This document shows, one piece after another, positions 1 through 5,559 of a DNA stretch of 7,068 nucleotides. The stretch comes from Propionibacteriaceae bacterium (lineage in GTDB: Bacteria > Actinomycetota > Actinomycetes > Propionibacteriales > Propionibacteriaceae): NCBI GenBank assembly GCA_030544185.1, contig JAUNRO010000167.1, positions 1 through 7,068 on the forward strand. Reading direction: 5' to 3'. Every line of letters begins with the position of its first letter. The first letter of the stretch is position 1. The translations under genes were made by a program, and so were the position numbers. Below the pieces are notes generated by a model. It did not search any database and had not been told where the DNA came from. It was given only the letters and a program-made list of their open reading frames with translations.

Positions 1-576
1 GTCACCGTCGGCCTGGCCCTCGCCACCGTCGCCCTGTTCGAGGGCATCTGGGGCCCGGATCCGGTCTTCATCTCGGGCCCCGCCTGGATGCAGCAGACCA
101 CGGTGATCCTCGGTGCCCCGGTGCCCAACGACCGGTTCATCTGCATCGCCGTCGCCGTGGTGGTCCTGCTCGCGATCGTCGTGTTTCTCAACAAGACCCG
201 CTATGGCCTGATCATCCGGGCCGGGGTGGAGAACCGGTCGATGGTCACCGCGCTGGGCATCGACGTGCGCCGAGCGTTCACCCTCGTCTTCTCCATCGGC
301 GGCGCTGCTGCGGGAATCGGTGGGGTGCTGGCCTCCCAATACTTCGGCTATGTCTCCCCCTCGCTCGGCGGCACCTTGTTGATCTTCGCGTTCATCGTCA
401 CGGTCATCGGCGGTCTCGGTTCCCTGACGGGCGCCGCGATCGCCTCGGTCCTGGTCGCGGTCCTGCAGCAGTTCGCCAATTACTACCTCGGTGTGGGTGA
501 CCTCATCGTCGTGCTGCTCCTCGCGGTGGTGCTGCTCGTCCGTCCCACCGGCATCCTCGGAAAGCAGGCAGCATGA
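1..576 (+). CDS. LivH-type branched-chain ABC transporter permease (5' truncated by window edge)
   Basis: This is an inner-membrane permease subunit of a branched-chain amino acid type (HAAT) ABC importer. The frame is open from base 1, so the start lies upstream; 191 residues are visible, about two thirds of a usual LivH of roughly 290-300. Visible residues 46-63 form a long hydrophobic helix. Residues 65-95 (TRYGLIIRAG, then ENRSMVTALGIDVRRAF) match the conserved cytoplasmic loop that contacts the ATPase. Gly-rich helices follow at about 98-118 and 126-156 (FIVTVIGGLGSLTGA is typical of LivH), and the protein ends with the family signature LVRPTGILG. The substrate cannot be read from the permease: the family imports branched-chain amino acids, amides, urea and various aromatic or organic acids. 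The stop overlaps the LivM start by 4 bases (ATGA at 573-576). The ATP-binding and periplasmic-binding subunits are not in the window. Confidence 0.93.
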   Translation, partial: VTVGLALATVALFEGIWGPDPVFISGPAWMQQTTVILGAPVPNDRFICIAVAVVVLLAIVVFLNKTRYGLIIRAGVENRSMVTALGIDVRRAFTLVFSIGGAAAGIGGVLASQYFGYVSPSLGGTLLIFAFIVTVIGGLGSLTGAAIASVLVAVLQQFANYYLGVGDLIVVLLLAVVLLVRPTGILGKQAA

Positions 577-1679
577 GCACCGCCGCGCCCGCCCCCACGC
601 AGGCCAAGCGCCCCAAGGCCCGCCCGGTCGCCGCGATCGGCGGCGTCATCGCCGTGGTCGTCCTCGCCGCGCTGCCGCTGCTGGCCCTGCCGGGCCTGGG
701 GATCCTGCCGGGGCCGACCTATACCCCTGGTTCGCTGCACCTGTTGGCGATGTGCTGGCTGATCGGCGCGCTCGCGCTGTCCTATCACCTGCTGTTCGGG
801 GTGGCGGGTCTGCTCAGCTTCGGCCACGCGCTCTATTTCGGCGTCGGTGTCTATGGCCTGGGCATCGTCCTCGCCAACACCGACCTGCCCCTGCTGCCTG
901 CGGCCGCGCTGGTGCTCGTCGGCGGCATCGTGATCGCCCACATCATCGGCGCGATCAGCCTGCGCGTCACCGGCATTTCGTTCGCCATGGTGACTCTCGC
1001 CTTCGCCCAGGCCGGCAATGTGCTGGTCCGCCGCAACCCCGGACACAGCACCGGGGGCGAGGAGGGCCTCGCGCTCGCCACCGCCGGCGTACCCGTTGTC
1101 CTCATCGGCGTCGTCAACACCCGCAACCTCTATTGGCTCGCCCTCGCCGTGCTCGTCCTGGTCTTCCTGGTCGTCCACTGGATCGAGCGATCGCGGGCCG
1201 GTCACCTGATCGCGGCCACCCGCGAGAACGAGATGCGCGTCCGGGTGCTCGGCGGCAGCCCCTATGTGGTCAAGCTCGTCACGTTCGTGATCGCCGCGAC
1301 GCTCGCCACGATCGTCGGCATGGCCTACCTCCTGCTCCAATCCGGCGCCCAGCCACGCGCCACCTCCGCGGACTTCACACTGACCCTGCTCGTCATGGTC
1401 GTTCTCGGTGGCGTCGGCAGCCGGATCGGGGCGGTGATCGGCGGCGTCCTCTATACCCTGCTCGACCAGCGGCTCGGCACGCTCGCGTCCTCGCCGGCGA
1501 TCGCCAACCTGCCGCCGTTCCTGCACATCCCCCTCAGCGAGCCCCTGTTCATCCTCGGAACCCTGTTCATTCTGGTTGTGTTGTTCCTGCCGGGTGGACT
1601 CTCCGGGGCCCTCAACCGGCTCAACCCCCGCCGATCGGAACGCGCCGATCCGCGCGAGACCCTTGAGGAGGTCCTCTGA
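573..1679 (+). CDS. LivM-type branched-chain ABC transporter permease
   Basis: The second permease of the same importer, 368 aa, a normal LivM length. A basic N-terminal tail of about 18 residues precedes the first membrane helix (about 19-40). The LivM signature GLLSFGHALYFGVGVYG is at 79-95, followed by ISLRVTGISFAMVTLAFAQ at 128-146. The cytoplasmic coupling loop is at about 204-245 (ATRENEMRVRVLGGSPYVVK), and the Gly-rich helix VVLGGVGSRIGAVIGG is at 276-291. The C-terminus LFLPGGLSG is followed by a charged tail. In many relatives a short GGTDG-like motif follows the second helical block; here it reads GHSTGGEEGL (157-166). The start overlaps the livH stop by 4 bases and has a weak GGAAAG ribosome site at 559-564. 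The next gene is an acyl-CoA ligase and not the livG/livF ATPases that usually follow, so those must be upstream or elsewhere. The shared operon suggests a carboxylic acid substrate; this is inference. Confidence 0.94.
   Translation: MSTAAPAPTQAKRPKARPVAAIGGVIAVVVLAALPLLALPGLGILPGPTYTPGSLHLLAMCWLIGALALSYHLLFGVAGLLSFGHALYFGVGVYGLGIVLANTDLPLLPAAALVLVGGIVIAHIIGAISLRVTGISFAMVTLAFAQAGNVLVRRNPGHSTGGEEGLALATAGVPVVLIGVVNTRNLYWLALAVLVLVFLVVHWIERSRAGHLIAATRENEMRVRVLGGSPYVVKLVTFVIAATLATIVGMAYLLLQSGAQPRATSADFTLTLLVMVVLGGVGSRIGAVIGGVLYTLLDQRLGTLASSPAIANLPPFLHIPLSEPLFILGTLFILVVLFLPGGLSGALNRLNPRRSERADPRETLEEVL
1665..1671 (+). promoter_or_regulatory. Ribosome binding site of the acyl-CoA ligase
   Basis: GAGGAGG lies 7 bases before the ATG at 1679, inside the last codons of livM. 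It is a strong Shine-Dalgarno match and fixes the ligase start at the TGATG junction (1677-1681). Confidence 0.85.
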
Positions 1680-3250
1680 TGACCACGACCGCACCCGGTG
1701 CCCACACCCTGTTCCGCTGGATTTCCGACCGCGCCCGGATGGCGCCCGATTCGATCGCGATCGAGGACCGCGAGGCGGTGCTCACCTATGCCGAGTTGTA
1801 CGCCCGGGCGAGCGACACCGCGGACGGGCTCGTGGCCGCCGGTTATGGCCGAGGCGACCGGGTCGTCACGATCAGCGGGAACAGCGCGGATCAGATCGTG
1901 GCGTTCTTCGCCTGCGCCCGGCTCGGGATGACGCTGGTGCCGCTGATGTGGCGGCTCACCCCGTTCGAGCTCGCCGATCAGATCGAGCGTTCGGCACCAC
2001 AGCTGATCGTCATCGAGGAGGAGTACGCCGAGTTGGCCGCCCAGGCGGTCGAGCGCGTCAACACCACCGAGCCGGCGCTCCTGATCTCCTTCGCCGAGCT
2101 CACCAGTCCGCCCGCGCGCCCGTCCGGCACCCCTCCGCTGGCAGGTCCCGCCCAGGACGACGACCCGATCCTGGTGATCTTCACCTCGGGCAGCTCGGGC
2201 AAGCCGAAGGCCGCGCCACTGACCCAGGCGAATTGCTTCTGGAACAACTTGTCGTTCTCCCGCACGATCCCGATGACCGACACCGACGTGCTGCTCGCCT
2301 TCCTCCCCCAGTTTCACTCCGGCGGCTGGAACATCCAGACCCTGCTGGCCTTCTGGGTGGGCGCGACAGTCGTGCTGGAGCGGGCGTTCGACCCGGGCCG
2401 GGTGCTGTCGCTCATCGGCTCCCGCGGCATCACCACGATGATCGGGGTCCCGGCGACCTATCAGATGCTCGCCGCCCACCCCGACTTCGCCGACACCGAC
2501 CTGTCCTCCCTCGGCACCGTCGTGGTCGGCGGTGGGACGCTGCCGGTGCCGCAGTTGCAGCTTTTCCATGAGCGCGGCGTCCAGCTCTGCCAGGGCTATG
2601 GCCTCACTGAGGCCTCCCCCAATGTGCTGTGCCTGCCGGCCCGCGATGCGCTGGCCAAGCAGGGCTCGGCGGGCAAGCCTTATCCCTATGTGGACTGTGC
2701 GGTCGCGGATCCCACGACCCATGAGCTGCTGGCGGGTGAAGCCACCGGCGAGCTCCTGGTCAGCGGGCCCGGGGTGTTCCCCGGCTATCTCGACGACCCC
2801 GAGGCGACAGCGAAGACCATGCACGGCGACTGGCTGCTCACCGGGGACATGGTCCATCGCGATGAAGACGGCTTCTATTTCATCGTCGACCGCATCAAGG
2901 ACATGTACAAGTCCGGCGGCGAGAACGTCTCCCCCACCGAGGTCGAGGACGTGCTGCGCCTGCACGAGGCCGTCGAGCAGGTTGCCGTAGTCGGCGTTCC
3001 GGACGAGCGCTGGGGCGAGGTCGGCAAGGCCTTCGTTGTCCTGCGCGAGGGCGCGGAGACCGATGAGGCCACCCTCTGCACCCACTGCGCGGAGCGGCTG
3101 GCCAGGTTCAAGGTGCCGAAGTCGGTGGAGTTCGTCGCCGAGCTCCCCTACAACGCGCTCAACAAAGTGCGCCGCTTCCGTCTGCGCGATGACGAGGCGG
3201 ACCGCCACGAGGAGGGCACCGAGCTGCCCGCCGGCGAGGAGGACGGATGA
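1679..3250 (+). CDS. AMP-binding acyl-CoA synthetase (carboxylic acid-CoA ligase)
   Basis: A 523-aa cytosolic member of the ANL superfamily that activates a carboxylic acid with ATP to an acyl-adenylate and then to a CoA thioester. Visible motifs in order: the P-loop-like TSGSSGKPKA at 169-178; FHSGGWN at 212-218, an acyl-pocket segment common in FadD-like enzymes; GVPATYQML at 256-264; GYGLTEAS at 306-313; LLTGDM at 386-391 with the ribose-binding Asp390; the hinge DRIKDMYKSGGENVSPTEVE at 404-423; and the C-terminal catalytic lysine K496 in LPYNALNKVRR. The residue before this lysine is Asn and not the usual Gly. An acidic tail of about 20 residues follows (504-523) and also encodes the ribosome site for the next gene. 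The length fits medium/short-chain or aromatic acid ligases and is well below the roughly 650 aa of acetyl- or acetoacetyl-CoA synthetases. The substrate cannot be assigned; neighbours suggest a hydroxy- or oxo-acid, or the imported acid itself. Confidence 0.93.
   Translation: MTTTAPGAHTLFRWISDRARMAPDSIAIEDREAVLTYAELYARASDTADGLVAAGYGRGDRVVTISGNSADQIVAFFACARLGMTLVPLMWRLTPFELADQIERSAPQLIVIEEEYAELAAQAVERVNTTEPALLISFAELTSPPARPSGTPPLAGPAQDDDPILVIFTSGSSGKPKAAPLTQANCFWNNLSFSRTIPMTDTDVLLAFLPQFHSGGWNIQTLLAFWVGATVVLERAFDPGRVLSLIGSRGITTMIGVPATYQMLAAHPDFADTDLSSLGTVVVGGGTLPVPQLQLFHERGVQLCQGYGLTEASPNVLCLPARDALAKQGSAGKPYPYVDCAVADPTTHELLAGEATGELLVSGPGVFPGYLDDPEATAKTMHGDWLLTGDMVHRDEDGFYFIVDRIKDMYKSGGENVSPTEVEDVLRLHEAVEQVAVVGVPDERWGEVGKAFVVLREGAETDEATLCTHCAERLARFKVPKSVEFVAELPYNALNKVRRFRLRDDEADRHEEGTELPAGEEDG
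3236..3243 (+). promoter_or_regulatory. Ribosome binding site of the TetR gene
   Basis: GAGGAGGA ends 3 bases before the ATG at 3247; its GGAGG core or the upstream GAGG can pair with 16S rRNA. It lies within the ligase's acidic C-terminal codons, so the regulator's translation is probably coupled to the ligase. Confidence 0.65.
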
Positions 3251-3864
3251 GAGTGGTGCCGCGGACGGCCCGGGGAACCGCCACCAAGGAGAAGCTCCTG
3301 GCCGCCGCCGAACAGGTCTTCGGCCAGCTCAGCTATCACGACGCCTCGATCGTCAAGATCACCGAGGCGGCCGGGGTCGCCATGGGCACCTTTTATCTCT
3401 ACTTCGACAGCAAACTGCAGATCTTCGAGGAGCTCGTCGAAGACCTCAACCGGCGCGTACGCCGCGCCATGAGCGAGGCCGCCGTCGACGCACCGGACCG
3501 GCTGGCCGCCGAACGTGCGGGCTTCCGGGCGTTCTTCGCCTTCACCGAGCAGCACCCCGGGCTCTATCGGGTGATCCGTCAGGCGGAGTTCGTCTCCCCG
3601 AAGGCCATGAAACAGCACTACGAGCGGATCATTGCGCCGTACGCCGCGGGTCTGCGGGAGGCCGTCTCCCGCGGCGAGGTCGCGCCGGTCGATCCGGATG
3701 TCGCCGCGTGGGCATTGATGGGGATGGGCGAACTGATCGGGCTGCGCTGGCTACTGTGGGATTCGTCCGACGATTCTCCACCCCCGCTGCCCGACGATGT
3801 CTTCCAGCACACGGTCGATCTCGTCGAGCGGATGTTGCAGCCGACGGCAGCCAAGGAGCAGTGA
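3247..3864 (+). CDS. TetR/AcrR-family transcriptional regulator
   Basis: A 205-aa one-component regulator with a typical TetR layout. The N-terminal DNA-binding domain spans about 13-62: helix 1 is TKEKLLAAAEQVFGQLSY, and the helix-turn-helix is IVKITEAAGVAMGTFYLYF at 35-53, followed by the conserved S-K (residues 55-56). The rest (about 65-200) is a helical ligand-binding and dimerisation domain without a recognisable signature; the segment FFAFTEQHPGLYRVIRQAEF (96-115) resembles regulators of fatty-acid or acyl-CoA metabolism. It sits in the middle of the operon, overlapping the ligase by 4 bases and the dehydrogenase by 1. It is therefore probably made with the enzymes it controls, as an autoregulated local repressor responding to a pathway acid or CoA ester (inference). 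Its operator is not visible because there is no intergenic space here; it is expected upstream of the liv genes. Confidence 0.92.
   Translation: MRVVPRTARGTATKEKLLAAAEQVFGQLSYHDASIVKITEAAGVAMGTFYLYFDSKLQIFEELVEDLNRRVRRAMSEAAVDAPDRLAAERAGFRAFFAFTEQHPGLYRVIRQAEFVSPKAMKQHYERIIAPYAAGLREAVSRGEVAPVDPDVAAWALMGMGELIGLRWLLWDSSDDSPPPLPDDVFQHTVDLVERMLQPTAAKEQ
3853..3858 (+). promoter_or_regulatory. Ribosome binding site fixing the dehydrogenase start
   Basis: AAGGAG lies 5 bases before the ATG at 3864. The dehydrogenase frame is open far upstream (to about 3036, through ligase and TetR sequence in another frame), so this site, the TGATG junction and the SDR N-terminus together decide the start. Confidence 0.8.
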
Positions 3865-4616
3865 TGACCGAACAGACTCTGACCGGCAGAACGGCACTCG
3901 TCACTGGGGCCGGCAGTGGCATCGGCGCGGGCATCGCCCACGTCCTGGCCGCGCGCGGCGCCGAGGTCACGGTCGCCGACATCAACGCCGAGGCCGCCGA
4001 ACGGGTGGCCGGCGAGATCGGGGGCCGGACCTGGATCGTCGACCTCGGCGACACCACCGCCCTCGATTCGCTCACGCTCAGCACCGACATCCTCGTGAAC
4101 AACGCCGGCATCCAGCAGGTCTCCCCGATCGAGGATTTCGACCCCGAGCGCTGGCGGTTGATCCTGCGGATCATGCTCGAGGCGCCGTTCCTGTTGATCC
4201 GCGCGGCGCTCCCCCAGATGTACGCCCGGGGCTGGGGCCGGATCATCAATATCTCCTCGGTGCACGGGCTGGTCGCCTCGCCCTACAAGTCTGCTTACAT
4301 CACCGCCAAACACGGGCTCGAGGGACTGTCCAAGGTGACCGCCGCGGAAGGGGCGACGAAGGGAGTGACCAGCATGTGCATCAACCCTGGCTATGCCTGG
4401 ACCCCGCTCGTCGAGCATCAGCTGGCCGATCAGGCGGCGACCCACCGGATGAGCATCGACGAGGTGACCGAGAAGGTCATCCTCGCGCGGCAGTCGATCA
4501 AGGACTTCGTCCAGCCGACCGACCTCGGGGAGATGGTGGCGTTCCTGTGCGGGCCGCACTCGACGATGATCACCGGCACCAACTTCATCGCCGACGGAGG
4601 GTGGGTGGCCCGATGA
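3864..4616 (+). CDS. D-3-hydroxybutyrate dehydrogenase-like SDR
   Basis: A 250-aa classical short-chain dehydrogenase, probably oxidising (R)-3-hydroxybutyrate to acetoacetate with NAD+. The cofactor motif TGAGSGIG is at 14-21, with Asp39 after strand 2 (VADIN) favouring NAD over NADP; NNAG is at 79-82, and the catalytic residues are Ser132, Tyr145 and Lys149 (YITAK). Compared with the characterised Pseudomonas fragi enzyme as I recall it, the substrate-binding residues Gln94, His144, Lys152 and Gln196 all appear here with a constant offset of ten: Gln84, His134, Lys142 and Gln186. The segments GWGRIINISSVHGLVASP (123-140) and NPGYAWTPLVEHQ are also typical of the family. The fourth SDR tetrad residue, usually Asn, is Met104. 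The protein ends at the family's usual C-terminus (TGTNFIADGGW). It overlaps the TetR stop by 1 base and the hydrolase start by 4. A related 3-hydroxy acid substrate remains possible. Confidence 0.9.
   Translation: MTEQTLTGRTALVTGAGSGIGAGIAHVLAARGAEVTVADINAEAAERVAGEIGGRTWIVDLGDTTALDSLTLSTDILVNNAGIQQVSPIEDFDPERWRLILRIMLEAPFLLIRAALPQMYARGWGRIINISSVHGLVASPYKSAYITAKHGLEGLSKVTAAEGATKGVTSMCINPGYAWTPLVEHQLADQAATHRMSIDEVTEKVILARQSIKDFVQPTDLGEMVAFLCGPHSTMITGTNFIADGGWVAR
4596..4601 (+). promoter_or_regulatory. Probable ribosome binding site of the alpha/beta hydrolase
   Basis: GGAGGG lies 11 bases before the ATG at 4613, slightly longer than ideal spacing. The hydrolase frame is also open upstream, so this site and the ATGA overlap (4613-4616) support the chosen start. 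Confidence 0.55.
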
Positions 4617-5524
4617 ACGCCTATCCGGCCGATCGGCCGGTCGCCGCCCACGAGCGCTATCGCACTCTCGACGCCCCCGTGCCCGGTGGTGACCTCCATG
4701 TCGGCATCTGGGATCCGGCAGCCGGCGACACCGCCGGCACGCTGTTGGTCATCCCGGGCATCACCGGCACCCACCTCTCCTGGCAGTGGCTGACCCAGGC
4801 CATGCCCGCTTGGCGCCTGATCGCACCCGACCTGCGCGGCCGCGGCCTCAGCAACCGGGTGCCCGGACCCTATGGGCTGACCCGGCATGCCGACGACCTC
4901 GTCGCCGTGCTCGAGGCGGCGGGTGTGAACGAGCCGATCACCGTCGTCGGGCATTCGATGGGCGGTTATGTGGCGCTGGTCCTGGCCCACCGGGAGCCGG
5001 CCCGCGTCGGCCGGCTGTTTCTCATCGACGGTGGCCTGCCGGTCCAGCTGCCCGATGGCGTGCGACCCGAGGATGCGTTGATCGCGGTGCTCGGCCCGAC
5101 AGCCAAGCGGCTGCAGACCATCTTTGCCAGTCAAGCCGAGGTTGATGCGTTCTGGCAGGCCCATCCTGGGCTGCAGGGGCAATGGGGCCCGGAGCTCGCG
5201 GCCTATGCGGCGTACGATCTCATCGGCGAACCGCCCAACCTCCGCCCATCCACCAGCTATGAGGCGATGGCGGGCGACTCGACTGACATCCAGCTCGGGG
5301 ACGACCTGCCCCGGGCGATGACCGAGCTCAACCATCCCGCGGTATTCCTGCGCGCCGAACGGGACATGCGCAACGAGCCCGGCGGGCTGTTCACCACCGA
5401 GTGGGCGGCGCAGTGGGCCGCGCAGCTCCCGCGCCTGAGCGTTCAGGACGTCCCGGACACGAACCACTTCAGCATCGTGATGGCCCACGACGGCGCCGCG
5501 CAGCTCGCCAGGATCATCGGCTAG
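4613..5524 (+). CDS. Alpha/beta-fold hydrolase
   Basis: A 303-aa alpha/beta hydrolase without a signal peptide or membrane helix, so probably cytosolic. The oxyanion-hole region is LLVIPGITGTH (44-54); APDLRGRGLS (71-80) is the conserved strand 4 segment; the nucleophile elbow is GHSMGG (113-118) with Ser115. A helical lid region follows at about 145-235. The likely acid is Asp251 in RAERDM, and the catalytic base is His285 in DTNHFSI. The triad is therefore complete in the expected order. The fold alone does not give the substrate: esterases, lactonases, C-C bond hydrolases and thioesterases all look like this. Its place after a 3-hydroxybutyrate dehydrogenase makes hydrolysis of a 3-hydroxybutyrate ester or oligomer, or of an acyl-CoA, reasonable guesses. 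It is the last gene of the overlapping set; a 35-base gap follows. Confidence 0.88.
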   Translation: MNAYPADRPVAAHERYRTLDAPVPGGDLHVGIWDPAAGDTAGTLLVIPGITGTHLSWQWLTQAMPAWRLIAPDLRGRGLSNRVPGPYGLTRHADDLVAVLEAAGVNEPITVVGHSMGGYVALVLAHREPARVGRLFLIDGGLPVQLPDGVRPEDALIAVLGPTAKRLQTIFASQAEVDAFWQAHPGLQGQWGPELAAYAAYDLIGEPPNLRPSTSYEAMAGDSTDIQLGDDLPRAMTELNHPAVFLRAERDMRNEPGGLFTTEWAAQWAAQLPRLSVQDVPDTNHFSIVMAHDGAAQLARIIG

Positions 5525-5546
5525 ATTCGCCCTCACGCAATTGCTA

Positions 5547-5554
5547 AGAAAGGG
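5547..5554 (+). promoter_or_regulatory. Ribosome binding site of the CYTH-CHAD gene
   Basis: AAGAAAGG, a purine-rich stretch continuing into GGG, precedes the GTG start at 5560 by about 5 bases. It is in the only non-coding gap of the window (5525-5559), which is also its most AT-rich stretch. No clear promoter or terminator was recognised in this gap. Confidence 0.6.
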
Positions 5555-5559
5555 CTGTT

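Noticed and set aside
483..1694. Long open frames on both strands over livM (403 codons on -, 391 codons on + in another frame)
   Set aside because: The compositions are low-complexity Arg/Gly/Asp/Pro and conflict with the well-supported LivM reading.
1451..3208. A 585-codon open frame on the - strand across livM and the ligase
   Set aside because: Its translation is Gly/Arg/His/Asp-rich with no domain, and it runs opposite two clear genes. Long antisense open frames are expected in high-GC coding DNA.
3036..3863. N-terminal extension of the dehydrogenase frame upstream of 3864
   Set aside because: The extra residues are Arg/Ala/Gly-rich shadow sequence over the ligase and TetR genes. The SDR begins properly at 3864 with a ribosome site and a TGATG junction.
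3797..4612. N-terminal extension of the hydrolase frame upstream of 4613
   Set aside because: The extension is an Arg/His/Gly-rich shadow of the dehydrogenase gene; the start at 4613 gives a normal family length.
5529..5555. Inverted repeat GCCCT / AGGGC around the palindrome GCAATTGC in the 35-base gap, as terminator or operator
   Set aside because: The outer stem is only 5 bp with a 17-base loop and no U tract, and it overlaps the ribosome site. The 8-bp palindrome alone is too short to call a binding site.
5525..5559. A promoter for the CYTH-CHAD gene in the AT-richer gap
   Set aside because: No convincing paired -35 and -10 elements fit in this short gap; a promoter inside the hydrolase gene cannot be excluded.
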